This document shows, piece by piece, positions 45,374-56,740 of a DNA stretch of 64,000 nt. Origin of the DNA: Pogostemon cablin (lineage: Eukaryota; Streptophyta; Magnoliopsida; Lamiales; Lamiaceae). Each line of letters begins with the position of its first letter. Within the stretch, counting starts at the first letter, position 1. A program made the position numbers and the translations under genes. Below the pieces are notes generated by a model. The model was not told the DNA's origin. It saw only the letters and a list, made by a program, of their open reading frames with translations, and did not search any database. The stretch lies in the NCBI GenBank assembly GCA_023678885.1, contig CM042982.1:9982001-10046000 (forward strand), written 5' to 3'.

Positions 45374-45834
45374 GGCCGAATAGAGGTTTTTTGTAGGCCG
45401 AATAGAATAAATCTTTAGACCGAATAGAATAAGTGTAGGCCGAATAGAGCAAAGTATAGGAGTAATTACTTTGAATTTTTTTTTAAATTTTGGTTGGACG
45501 AATAGAGGTTTTTAGTAGGCCGAATAGAACAAATCTCTAGACCGAATAGAACAAGTGTGGGCCGAATAGAGCAAAGGGTAGGAGTTGTTTTTTTAAAATT
45601 TATTTGAATTTTTGGTTGGCCGAATAGAGGTTTTTAATAGTCCGAATAGAACAATTCTTTAGGCAGAATATAACAAGTGTAGGCCGAATAGAGCAGTGTT
45701 TATGAATTTTGAATTTTTTGAAAATGGTTGGCTGGTCGAATAGAGCATATTTGGTAGGCCGAATAGAGCAATTTTTGTAGGCCGAATAGAACAGTTTGTA
45801 GGCAAAATAGAAGGAACTGTAGGCCGAATAGAAC
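45374..45834 (+). repeat. Left phased array of the GGCCGAATAGA motif
   Basis: Seventeen copies of GGCCGAATAGA(G/A)C-like motifs. Copies start at 45374, 45396, 45418 and 45438. The pattern repeats 122 bp later (45496, 45518, 45540, 45560) and again 122 bp later (45618, 45640, 45662, 45682), with internal steps of 22, 22 and 20 in each. A last group runs 45734, 45757, 45780, 45801, 45822. The spacing is about two helical turns, so all motifs would face one side of the DNA. I infer transposase or regulator binding sites; not shown. Confidence 0.9.
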
Positions 45835-45933
45835 AAATATTTGAGTGTGCAAATATTTGGTCAGTGGCTGCAATGAACTTATACTTATTTTGACCATTAT
45901 GACTTTCTGTCTTATTTAGCAAAAAAATTATTT

Positions 45934-47930
45934 GTGCAGGGTAACTGGAAGCGTCCTTCTATGCAGGGCCAGAACTGCAATATACATAATTACTGCAAAC
46001 TTGGGGTTGTGATGAAAATTATCCGTACACAGTTAACTAGGGTTGGGGGTAATGCAAAGGAGATGTTTAGGATATCATGCTTTGGTCATTTCTGGGATTT
46101 CAACGATGATTGGAACGCGAATGCTCATCTCCACACTCTCATGACGCACACTCTCATGACGCCGGAGATTATATTTGGAGGGACGATTTAATTGCTAGAT
46201 ATTTTCAGGTTGGGAACGAGTGCCTTATATTTAGCAGGGTAGAGTTCATGAGGATAATGAGACTCTGCTTTCGGGATAGACACGGGTTTGATACGAATGT
46301 GTCGTATCGTATCCCGTTTAGTGGGGTTTACGTTAGGTATTATGGTCAGGGCGAGAGACCATTAGTCAGTCAGATTGCTAGTGACTTTGAAGGCAGAAGA
46401 TTTACACATGTTAGCCCCGAGGATGCGGTTAAAATTGCCAAGGTGCTGTTGTTATACTATTTTATCCTTGGGTCGGATGTCACCAAGGTGGGTGTAGACA
46501 ACTGGGTCTGGGAGCTAGTGGAGGATGATGAGAGATGGGATTTATTCCCTTGGGGGCAGGTCAGTTATATAACGCTACTGCACTTTATGGACCACATTTT
46601 GACCGAACTTCTAGATGGAGCAAACCCCGATCTGTACAGATACCACTTTTACGGGTGCACATTTGCGCTCCTGGTATGTGTTTTATTAGATTACTTAAAC
46701 TTGTAGTGTATCTTCAATTTCAGCAACATTAATTATCTAACATATGTGGTTTACGTGTGACAGGTTTGGGCGTACGATCGTCTACATTCCCTCACTGCAT
46801 CGTATGGCCATGTCCCTCACGATAGGAAGAATCTAAAGCCACTTTGCTTGCGATGGATTTTTCGTAAAGTGAAGAGGGTTGATAGGAATCTATTTAATTG
46901 GGTATGAATCTTTAACCCATTTTAGTGAATGACAATTCAGTAAAATTGTATGTAAATGTATTGGTTTTTTTTTTGCATCAGGATCTTGATGTGATGGATT
47001 TTCCGCATGTCCTCGCTGATGAGCGTAGAGCGGGATATTGGATTGGCATAGAGGATGATCCTCTGGAGGGGTTGATCATGGGGATGTACACCAAGGCATT
47101 TTCTAACCCAAGACGAAAGGCCGTCCGGGGGCCGGATTACTCATATCTACAACAGCGTACTGCAAGGGAAGCATACAATCCTTCTAGTAATCCATGGGAT
47201 CAGCAGTACTATTCGGGTGCGGCTGTTGATGATTTTTGGAAGGGCCAGCGGACAGATGATTCAGCGGCTTGGACAACAAATTGGGATCCCCATTCTTACC
47301 AACCTCCCTATACTACTAGTCCTGACCACATCGGACATGCTTCAAGGGAGATGAGGTATGCTGAGCCCAGTTCATATGATCCGAATAGTGGCTGGCATGC
47401 TCGCATTATAAATGAGCTTGACGGACAGCAGCACTATGACGCTGACGCACAGCAGCACCCTGACGCTAGGGTGGATGAGTCCCCAGTTTTTCATGGGAGT
47501 GGGTTTAGGGACGCCTATGGAGATGATCAGGAAGTCCACGGATATGATCAGGCTTTCAAAGAACGGGTCTTTCGTAGGTTGGATCAGCAAAATGAGTTGT
47601 TACACCAGCTTGCTTGTTAAGTTGTGTCTGAATGTCAAACAATACATTTGTTTCGACAGGCACTTACGAGTGAGATCAGGCGCCTTCGAGCTGATCTTTC
47701 CCAGACCCAGTTGTTTGAGACTGAGCCATCGAGCGTGAGGTCAGGGGTTAGACATTCCCCATCTAGACCGGTGGAGCATGTGAGTCTGATGGCCCCCACA
47801 CCCGGCGTTGCTGAAGATGGTATGATGCATGCTAAGCGGCCAAGAAATCCAACTGCAGCGTTACAGTCTCCATTCACAACAACTGAACGGGAGCGCCAGT
47901 AGCAATTGTTCCGGCGATTTATTACAAGCA
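45934..47930 (+). pseudogene. DUF1985-like gene carried by the MULE
   Basis: It begins after an acceptor TTTGTGCAG with MFRISCFGHFWDFNDDW. A shift near 46145-46160, at a tandem repeat ACACTCTCATGACGC, leads into YIWRDDLIARYFQVGNECLI and EDDERWDLFPWGQVSYITLL. That pattern (a run of hydrophobic residues, then Asp/Glu-rich D-E-R-W-x-L-F-P-W-G) is the DUF1985 domain found in plant MULEs, often fused to Ulp1-like protease. GT-AG introns are 46674-46763 and 46902-46981. The C-terminal half is Asp/Gln/His-rich and ends in a Ser/Pro tail. No Ulp1 catalytic triad was seen. Function in transposition is unknown. Confidence 0.75.
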
Positions 47931-48157
47931 GAGATCTGTAAGTGCTAGTTTACTATTTTAGACGTTTTCATATATTACTTTTAAACACTTTTGATTGTTA
48001 TTAATGAATTATTGAATTCAGGATCGACGTTGGTCTCTGTTATGGAGTAGGCAATGTTTTTTTTACTGAGATGGAGGACCCCAGTGCTTAGTTTTCTGAC
48101 CAGGTAATACCCTAGAGTGTTCATGTGTATACCTAATATGTAAATATGTTCATTATT
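47931..48157. other. Short intergenic gap between the convergent MULE genes
   Basis: The two genes run tail to tail with about 230 bp between them. No terminator or regulatory site was identified. Confidence 0.5.
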
Positions 48158-50480
48158 TCACATTTTTATTAATATATTTCTATATGTTTCAGCACATGGA
48201 TGCATACCTCCGAATATTATCAGAGCGACCATCTGACATAGGCGTACACATTCATCAGTTCGACGTTCATAAAACCACCTCTCAGTGATTGTGCAACAAA
48301 TCTCTAACATTGTGCATATAGGTAGCTGTCGCGCCCAAAGGATGACATTGTTATACGACTCAGCTGCATTTGAGTTCATAAACTCGTACCTACTGACAAG
48401 ACAATGCACCCTTGACCATTTCTCATATCCCCACGACCCAACTAATTCCATTAACTCCTGCGACCGGGTACCACATTGCAATAAGCTGATGCACCTGCAA
48501 ATAACAAGTTAGGAATGCGAAACATTAATAAAAAAGACATTGTACCGGCTCATTCTTGAATGTAATATTACAAAAGTTGTAGATGTTGGTAGACTAACTT
48601 ATCAAAATCTGTCGATAGGTATGTATCCATCGCACGCTGATATGTATACAAAACATTCTTTCCAAAGCTGACCAATCTGTGCTTTAAATGGTAGCCGCAT
48701 AGACCGTGATAGGCATCAGGATAGACAGTGGAAATAGCGCGTGCAATACTGCAATGACCGTCAGAAACTATCAACAAATCTCGTGGACATCCGTAGGCCA
48801 CTCATAACCTCTCTAGAAACCACGTCCACGAAATGTTGCTCTCAACATCGCCAATGCCTAAGACGAGTGGAAATATCTGATGGTTTGGATCATGCGTGAT
48901 TGTGACAAACACAATTCCTCTGTGCCTCCTGGCCCCTTCGTATGAGTGTCGTCTATGACAATGACTGGACGACCAGACTCTAGAAACCCCCGACTCGATG
49001 CTCCAAGTACATAAAATGTAAACCTTAAACGGTCATCTTCATCAATAGAGATTCGGGTGTGCATACCTGGATTTGCGTATTCCAACTGATACATGTACGC
49101 AGAGAGAATTTCATAAGAGCTGTCGTGATCCCCGTATGTGTGTCCAACAACATAGTGTTTCACCTTTAACGCTATATTGTAGCTAATGTTGAATCCAAAA
49201 TCAGTCCTGATCTCTTCTCTCATCGTCTGGGGTCGGAGGCCAGTAACCTTATCAAACTGCCTAGTAGCAAAATATTGACCGATTACTTTGGATGACACTT
49301 GTGTAGGAGCAGACCTGTCTGGATCATTTAAACAACCATGATGTTCAACGAATTTAACCACTGCTCACAACCCATAGCTCATTCTTGCGTGCATCTTAAA
49401 TGGACACCCTGTTTGACCCTTCAGGTTACATTCAATGTTATACCTGGTCGTGCTAGATCTTTGAACATGGGTCTCCACTTCGTGCCGCAAGTTATACATT
49501 CCGACGGCTATCTGCAACTTCTCTTTTGTATCAAATACACTATTCTTTTGAAGAACACCAGACGTATCAAACTCAGGGCCAATCAACTGATCTACTCTGT
49601 TTGATTAATCCGGAATGCCTATGAACGTGGCAGGTGCATTAGTTTCACATAAAAATAAACTTTAGTTCTATTTCTATTATAAATAAACATAGCTTCCATA
49701 CCTGGAATCAACCAAGGACGGGTGTTGGGCCGTGTACTACGCAGCTCTTCTAGCTGCATTTCAGGACGGGGCAAGTCACGATTAATCGGTTCAAGAAAGC
49801 TAGGGTCGCCTTTCCGACGTATGTAATTACAGATTTCTTCATACAATTGGCGTCTTCTTTCCTCAGCACCATCATCACTTTCGCTAGAAGACTGAATAGT
49901 ATCATGTTGTATGTGATCCCCTTCTTCGACAGTCGTATTCCTGGGATCATCGTCATTACTACCATCTACATCATCCTCACCCTCAAGAACGACAGCATCG
50001 GCTTCAACATCTAGACATTCTCTAAAACCAGAACACTGCATCTCTGAGGCCGAACTGTACTCCATATTCAAATCAAAATCAGGCCTCCCACTAGAATGTG
50101 CCCTCATACGTGGGTCATTGCTCGTACCAGCACTTCGGTCATCATAACCCATCCTTGAAACCATTCTACTCTCTGCACCCGCGATAGGACAGAGTGTCAC
50201 GTACACCATTCCTACATCAACACAGTTGAATACTTCTGCCACACGTGCATCATTCTTTATCTTATATTTAGACAAACGGTCATCGTAATCAATTAGAGAA
50301 TGAACTACATAACCCTAGTATCCCAAATCAGCTTGTACTATGTCATGAATTTCTTTTAGCAAACTACTATAACACAGACTGTCCTCTGGCAAGAATAACC
50401 AGTTCACCACTCCACTTGTGTATTGCAACCCTTCCCAAGCTCCACCCCAAGACATCCCAACTTTTTTATAACTCATCTGC
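48158..50480 (-). pseudogene. MuDR-type transposase of the MULE
   Basis: From a Met near 50477 it reads SWGGAWEGLQYTSGVVNWLF (N-terminal MULE domain), an acidic Asp/Ser/Glu linker (50275-49710), an intron (about 49706-49623, GT-AG), and KEKLQIAVGMYNLRHEVETH with RSSTTRYNIECN (MuDR domain). The DDE core follows, with the first Asp in RPVIVIDDTHTKG, the second in DLLIVSDGHCSIA, a C-x2-H in HGLCGYHLKHRL, and SRYEFMNSNAAESYNN. A TAG breaks the N-terminal part and more stops split the rest. The usual C-terminal SWIM zinc finger is not seen. Confidence 0.85.
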
Positions 50481-50602
50481 ACATTTTTTCAAGAAAACTT
50501 TAATGTCATCAACATTAAAACATTAGAAAATCAGTTGCAACATTAAAACATTAGAAAATTAGTTGCAAAATTAAAACATTAGAAAATTTATACTCATACT
50601 GT

Positions 50603-50956
50603 ATTCTATTCGGTCAACAAATTAATGTATGCATCCCTACACTGTTTCAAAATTCGGCCTACCTTGACACACCTTAAAAAGTCTTAGTATTTTTTTTCTA
50701 TTCGGCCAATGTTTCCTCTATTCGGCCCAAAAGGTTCTCCTATTCGGCCTACTAAAATTGCTCTATTCGGCCTACATGTTTTTTAAAACTGAAAAATTCG
50801 TGGAAAATTTAGTTCTTCTATTCGGCCTACGTCTTTCTATTCGGCCCACAGAGTTTGTCTATTAGGCCTACAAATGTTGTTCTATTTGGCCTACGAAGTT
50901 TCTGAAATTAAGAGAATTTTTGGGCTATTCGGCCAGCAGTTGTTCTATTCGGCCTA
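50603..50956 (-). repeat. Right phased array, inverted copy of the motif
   Basis: About twelve CTATTCGGCC(T/C)AC-like copies, the reverse complement of the left motif, at spacings of about 19-23 bp within clusters (ggcc at about 50704, 50724, 50746, 50769, then 50824, 50843, 50865, 50888, then 50931, 50951). More diverged copies are at about 50609, 50655 and 51066. The arrays lie inside both ends in inverted orientation. Confidence 0.85.
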
Positions 50957-51524
50957 CTTACTAGTGTTTAACAAATTTGAGAAGATTACTTAAAAAATAC
51001 GATCTCACATGAGTGGTGAAGATTTAAGAGAGAAAAATTTTTGAATGTTACAAAATTATTCTACTTGGCGTATAATTTTTTCTATTCTATTATAAAAACG
51101 TTGAATAATTAGAATACACTCATGAGGCATGTCAAAATTATAAAATTAGGGCATTCATAACTATAAATTAAGACATTCATAACTGTTAAAACAAGTTTAA
51201 ACATACCTTGTACACCTGCTCCCCAAAATCTCACACCTCTCTAAAAATACTAGAAATTTGCTCCCAAATGCTCAACCTCTAAAATAACTAGTACAAAATT
51301 TTTTTATAAATGTTGGACGACCACCCCCATTTCCACTATATATTACCTCATTTTTTGTATGGATATGAGGGAGCACATGCCTACATATGAGTACTAGGTA
51401 TTAGGTATTGTACTTCCACACTTTATTCAGAAATAAAGAAGAATCCGATTCCTTTACTGAACATTTGGCACTTTTGGTCAAAAAGTGTGAAATCTCATTC
51501 TCGAAACATGTGAAAAGTGGGTCC

Positions 51525-51640
51525 TCCTTAAGGGCATTTTGGTTCATTCCTTTAAAAATGGCTAGAAAAAATTATGTATAACATATGCGACCACTTAAAA
51601 TTACACTTAAGCAATAGTGACCACTTTTTGGCATTTCCAC
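51525..51640 (-). repeat. Right TIR of the MULE
   Basis: Its reverse complement aligns with 44678-44795 by blocks (TGGTCACTATT against TAGCCACTATT, then AATTTTAA). Confidence 0.85.
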
Positions 51641-51649
51641 AATTTGCTA
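51641..51649. repeat. Right 9-bp target duplication AATTTGCTA
   Basis: Exact copy of 44669-44677. Confidence 0.95.
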
Positions 51650-51699
51650 CTTATGAGGCGATGACCAGTTTTTTTTTTTTTGTTTTTTTCTCCTATTTT

Positions 51700-52115
51700 T
51701 TTAATTTATTTTTAGGATTTAAGGAATATTTTACCCTTAGGATTTATGGTATAATTGTAATTTTACTATGGTTGTTTAGAGTATAGTTTATCATAGAGTT
51801 TAGGGTATAATTGTAATTTTATCCTTATAATTTAGGGTATAATTTAATATTAGGTTTAGGATTTATGGTATAATCGCAATTTTATCCTTATTGTTTAGAG
51901 TATAATTTATCCCTAGGATTTAGTGTTTATGGTATAATTGTAATTTTACCCTTGTGGTTTAGGATATAATTTAACTTTAGGGTTTAGGGTATAATCATAA
52001 TTTTACCCTTTAGTTTAGAATATAATTTACTCATAAGGTTTAAGGTATAATTTATCCTTAAGATTTAAGATATAATTGTAATTTTACCCTGATTTAGGGT
52101 TTAGGGTATAATGGT
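51700..52115. repeat. Degenerate TTTAGGG-containing minisatellite
   Basis: The phrase TTTAGGGTATAATTGTAATT with TTA(C/T)CCTTA recurs at least nine times with irregular spacing. TTTAGGG is the plant telomere unit, but here it is one part of a longer ~30-60-bp word, so this is an interstitial minisatellite, not a telomere. Confidence 0.7.
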
Positions 52116-52620
52116 CTTTTAAATATAATAATTTTTTTAAAAAAATATTAATGAAGGAGTGGAAATTAATTAGGGGGTGAGGATCACATGTTCCACCAAT
52201 TTATTTGGTGGTAGTTGGGACGGGTTCCACTCAAGTTGCATCCTTATTTGTATAATATTATAATTAACAATTTCTGTGACATAATTATCTTTTTTAACTT
52301 GTAATAACTAAAAAATTCACAACGTCATAATTGCAGCAGATACATGCCCCAGCTCCCCAACACATAGGTAATGGGTGAGATATCCACTTAATTATAAGGA
52401 AGAGTCTCAAAAATAAATATCATAAAATATATTAAAACGTAAGTTAATTAATTAATCAAATGAATTATAATCAATTTAAATTAGGTTTTTCAACCGAACA
52501 CCATCTAATCGAAAGCTATAAATTGATTTAAATTCCTTTAATACGATAATCCAAATTAAGAAGAGGTGCAAATTAGCAAAGGGATTAATAAATGAGAAGC
52601 AAATTAACAAGTAATTAGTA

Positions 52621-52847
52621 GGGTGCTGAATTCTAAAAAAATGTGTACCCACCATTAGGAGCCCCACGCCCCTGCCCTGGGGATTGGTGGAGGTGGTAAA
52701 TCTCAGGATGTGCTTGCAATTGACCAAATTCATGCCAAAGGCAGGATTCGAACCCCCACCCTACAGCAACCAAGCTCAGTTGAAAGGTCTTTCCACCATC
52801 TCTCTGCCACTTGAGCTATATCATGGGGCTAAGGGTGCTGAATTCTA
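52621..52847 (-). mobile_element. tRNA-derived SINE with exact 15-bp target duplication
   Basis: The element (52636-52832, minus) starts TTAGCCCCATGATATAGCTC and contains AGCTCAAGTGGCAGAGAGAT (A box) and GGTTCGAATCC (B box). It ends in ACACATTTTTT. GGGTGCTGAATTCTA flanks it at 52621-52635 and 52833-52847. It is the same family as 60166-60391. The A and B boxes show RNA polymerase III promoter descent from a tRNA gene. Confidence 0.9.
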
Positions 52848-53132
52848 GTGTGCACGCCATGTTTAGCCAACTAATTAAAAACTTGTTTGATTAATTTATT
52901 AATTGTTTTAATTAAGAAAATTAGTTTTTGGTACTAGATTTAGAATTATTGCAAAAGAAATATGGTTTTCAGGAGGGGTCCTCGAAATTGACAACGCATT
53001 TGTGATTCTTCACACAATTGGTCTTGCCGTTTATTATCTTATCTTTTCAATCGGTGGAAAATGAAGGGCTTTTCTATTTTTTATTTTATTTTTATTTTTT
53101 CCTATTCTACACAAAACACCAATGATACAAAA

Positions 53133-53135
<3 letters not shown>

Positions 53136-53209
<74 letters not shown>
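53136..53209. repeat. (AT)n microsatellite
   Basis: Uninterrupted AT repeat of about 37 units; source of the poly-Ile/Tyr open frames there. Confidence 0.95.
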
Positions 53210-53211
<2 letters not shown>

Positions 53212-53227
53212 AAAATATGTTGCATTT

Positions 53228-53990
53228 TGAGTGACAGATCAAGGGGTGATCACGGTGAGGTTCAGGCGGTTTTTCAACGGAATTTAAATTGTCTTGTTAT
53301 ATACGGTTCGTTCTACATTTAATTTTAAACCGCGGTTTTTCAATTATAATTCATCGATCGGTTTTCAACGGTTTGGCGATCGGTTTTGGCGGTTTAGCGA
53401 TTTTAATAATAGGAAATAATATAACTATATAAATAATTTGAAACTTAAATATAGATAAATATGCATGTTTCAATAGATGTACTTTAGTAACTCATGATGA
53501 CAATTACAAAAGGTATAATTCTAAACTATTCTAAAATGTCAATTTCTTAGGAGTAAGAACTCTTTTTTTTATTTTAAATTTATAATATCTCATTATAATC
53601 GCGAATTTAAATGTCTCTATAGAGTTTAAATAAGTAATTATCGTAAACGTTTTTTTAAAGTTATCATCATTTGTTAGAAATTTAACAATCATAAGTTTTG
53701 ACAATGAGCAAAGGTTTACAAGAGTATAAAAAATTGAAATTTCAACATTTAAATAAGTTTAAATCGCATATGTATAATATAAATGTACACAATATATGTA
53801 TAGGCGGTGCGGTGTGGTGCAATTTTAGAAAAAAATCAAAATTACACAATTATGGCAGTGCGATTTTCTCAAATATAAATAAATTGTGGTTTATATAAGT
53901 AGATCATTAGTGACGGTGCAGTTCGGTACAGTTCGGACAGTTTGAGCGATTTTGAAAAAGTTATGCTCAGCCTCGGGGCAAAATGTACTG
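53228..53990. mobile_element. Possible TIR element with CGGTTT-type subterminal repeats
   Basis: The left end has GCGGTTT, CGGTTTGGCGATCGGTTTTG and CGGTTTAGCG, and the right end has GTGACGGTGCAGTTCGGTAC and GTTCGGACAGTTTGAGCG, partly in inverted orientation. This suggests a small non-autonomous DNA transposon. I found no clean termini or duplication. Confidence 0.35.
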
Positions 53991-54260
53991 TCACGAATAA
54001 TTTATAATATATTTTTATGCACATGAATAAAAGATAATACTCTTATGAATAAAAGATAATACTCTTATGTGTCCAACTAATATGAGTACGGTGCATTTAT
54101 ACTCTGGTAGGTTAAATTTTAATTTAATTTTTACTATTAAATAAAATAATATAATTATTTTTTATTAAAAAACAATTACTCACTATACCCTATTTTATAT
54201 CTATAAACCCTAGGTCTACCGAATGCACTTTAAAATCACTCCATAATTACAATTCATATG

Positions 54261-54268
<8 letters not shown>

Positions 54269-54304
<36 letters not shown>
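54269..54304. repeat. (AT)n microsatellite
   Basis: Pure AT repeat. Confidence 0.95.
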
Positions 54305-54307
<3 letters not shown>

Positions 54308-54354
54308 CTTATATATATATTCTTAATTTTATTAATTTTTGAGATAATATAATA

Positions 54355-54576
54355 CTCCATTCGTCCTTTTCGAAGAGGGTCTTTTTTTCATTTTGGCGTC
54401 CAATCCAAAGAGTCTCCTTCCCTTTTTTACTCACATGAGACCCACACACACTAATACAATTAAAATATGAGACTCACACTCCCACTAATACAACTATCCA
54501 ATACACATTAAATAATAATATTCTTTAATCTACGTGTCAAAAAGCAAAAGACACTCTTAATGAGGGACGGAGGGAA
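54355..54576. mobile_element. Stowaway-type MITE
   Basis: Starts CTCCATTCGTCCTTTTCGAA and ends TGAGGGACGGAGGGAA, with TA on both sides. Confidence 0.85.
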
Positions 54577-54774
54577 TATTTTTTAGTAATAAATAAAGAC
54601 AAATTATTTTGTATACATAGGTGCACCATACTTTCAGAAACTTATACTCTTATGAATAAAAACATACTCCATATAGACTAATAAATAAAAATGTATACAC
54701 TTTGTTAGCAAATTTTCTATTAAATTTTTTTAATAAAAAATTGAATGTACAAAAACTATATACTAAGAAATGAA

Positions 54775-54775
<1 letters not shown>

Positions 54776-54832
<57 letters not shown>
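54776..54832. repeat. (AT)n(GT)n compound microsatellite
   Basis: AT run to 54818 followed directly by a GT run. Confidence 0.95.
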
Positions 54833-55239
54833 TGGATGGAGTTTTATATTTTATTATGAAGTTCTATTTGATATATTATTTATATTTTTAATATATTTTA
54901 GATATGGTGAGATAAATAAATGAGAAGGGTAAAGATGTGAGAATTTCTCAATAAATGAAAAGTGATAATATTTTAAAATAATATTTAATAAATAAAAATT
55001 GATATGGTGTAGTAGATTATTTTATGAGTTGGTCTCTTGTGCCCCGGATGCACATACATTTTTGCCTTATTTTGTTAACAATTTATAATATAAATAAAAA
55101 GTAATAATATTTTTAATAAAATGTTACTATAATTTATTACGAAAACATAAAAATGGTCTCGTATATAAAAGAAAAATAGAAAAAAAAAGTGTAATTGAAT
55201 GGAGAGAAGTACGTCTAAAAAATCTTTCTAACAACGAAA

Positions 55240-55580
55240 TTCATTCCATTGGTAATTACCGACGGATGTCAACAAAAATTATAATTTTCTATTAGCAACA
55301 GAATTCTAACAAATTTTTTTATGTTTTAACCAACGGAATAAAATCAGTTGATAATTACCAACCGATTACCAACGAAATCAAATCAGTTGATAATTACCAA
55401 CCGATTACCAACGAAATCATTATATAAATTGCCAATGAAATTTTTGGCAACAGATTACCAACAATATTATTTACTAATAGAACTAAATTTTCGTTGCTAC
55501 ACTACTTTACCAACGAATTCTATTATTAATCTGTTGGTAATCAATTTAACAATAAAATTAAGATTTTTCCCGATGAATTT
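55240..55580. repeat. Repeats of ACCAACGRAAT type, possibly CACTA-transposon subterminal
   Basis: Many short direct and inverted ACCAACGAAT/ACCGACGGAT words occur, including a 44-bp direct duplication (TTGATAATTACCAACCGATT and on) at about 55340-55427. Similar words in both orientations are typical of CACTA subterminal regions. CACTA termini were not found. Confidence 0.4.
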
Positions 55581-55629
55581 ATTTTTAAGTGTACATGAAT
55601 ATTCTCGGTCTTTCTCTCCATATTAATTA

Positions 55630-55904
55630 CTCTTTCTGTTTCAAATTTATTTTCACGTTTATTGTTTACACGAATATTAATAACAATCACTTTTTGACTT
55701 AATTTAGGGGTAGTTTGATATTTTTGGGTAATAAATAAATGATAAATATGTCATGTTTGTTAAAAGGGTGGTAACAAATTTGAAATTAAAGTGTCTTAGA
55801 GGGATATTAATTAGTTTTTTAAATTTTTTTTTATGAAAGTGTAAAATTAAAAATTGGGATGTATCAAAATGAAAATTATAAAATTAAAGTTGGGACGAAG
55901 AGAA
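55630..55904. mobile_element. Stowaway-like MITE, diverged
   Basis: Starts CTCTTTCTGTTTCAAATTTA after TA and ends GTTGGGACGAAGAGAA before TA. The termini fit the family pattern less closely than its neighbours. Confidence 0.5.
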
Positions 55905-56740
55905 TATTATGTAAGTAAAAAATATCAAAATCGTTCAATATATAATATGACTGATTCATCTATTTTACAATTTTGGGCCGTCCATTCTTAATTTATTTAT
56001 TTCCCCTTTTAGACACATGACATCCATATAGATTAATACAATTAGAATATAAGACTTATTATCTCACTAATACAACTATACATTACACATAAATTAATAA
56101 TATTTCTTAATTAAATTAATAATATTTCTTAATCTACCAACGAAAATAAACTCATAGATTGATAATGGACCGTACGTAACATTTGGTATTTCATGATAAT
56201 AATAATTATATTTCCTATAATTGTCATAAGGGTTTACGGTCCCAAATGCCTCCACAACGATGGGCACTCACGTCAGATAGAGGAATAAATGACAAATAAG
56301 CATATTTCAAGTTATGGCCCATCTCAAGATTTCCTCAAATCTTTCTTGTCTCACTATTTTGGATCACAGACTATTATTTAGATATTGACCATATAGTCTA
56401 ACTGAAATGACTTCCATGCCCATCAAATGATTTTCATAATACTACGGTATAAAATTAATGAAAATGTATCATTTTACCACTTTCACGTATAGTACCTACT
56501 TTAAAAATATTTATTTTATTTATGATCCAAATACACTCCTCTTACCCATAATTCACATGAGAATATATTTTTACTTTTTGAGTCTACAGTTACAATAAGA
56601 AAATGTGACATTATATATTTTGCTATATATATAGTATATATTTTTATTTATATATTTACTCATTTATGTCATTTATTCTATTGAAGAAAAAAAAAGGATT
56701 TTTCTAATTAAAATAAGTTTCTTTAAAAAAAAAAAAACTA

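Larger units (their letters stand above)
44678..51640. mobile_element. Complete Mutator-like element (MULE)
   Basis: It is 6963 bp long, bounded by a perfect 9-bp duplication AATTTGCTA. The ends are imperfect TIRs of about 115 bp, left GGGTCCTATTTTTTAGTAGC and right (reverse complement) GTGGAAATGCCAAAAAGTGG, sharing CACTATT, AATTTTAA and ATTTTT blocks in register. It contains two convergent genes, a DUF1985-like gene (+) and a MuDR transposase (-), and phased GGCCGAATAGA arrays inside both ends. Both genes have stops or shifts. The intact duplication shows one clean insertion event. Confidence 0.95.

Noticed and set aside
45374..45834. CRISPR-like spaced repeats
   Set aside because: This is plant nuclear DNA; the spacers are not unique but repeat at 122 bp, and the array lies at the end of a MULE.
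48285..48512. Plus-strand frame within the transposase
   Set aside because: Shadow of the minus-strand transposase.
51700..52115. Real telomeric tract
   Set aside because: TTTAGGG occurs only as part of longer irregular units and is embedded in ordinary sequence.
52639..52832. Host gene 3' end or tRNA on the minus strand
   Set aside because: The exact 15-bp duplication and the second copy in the window show a retroposed SINE.
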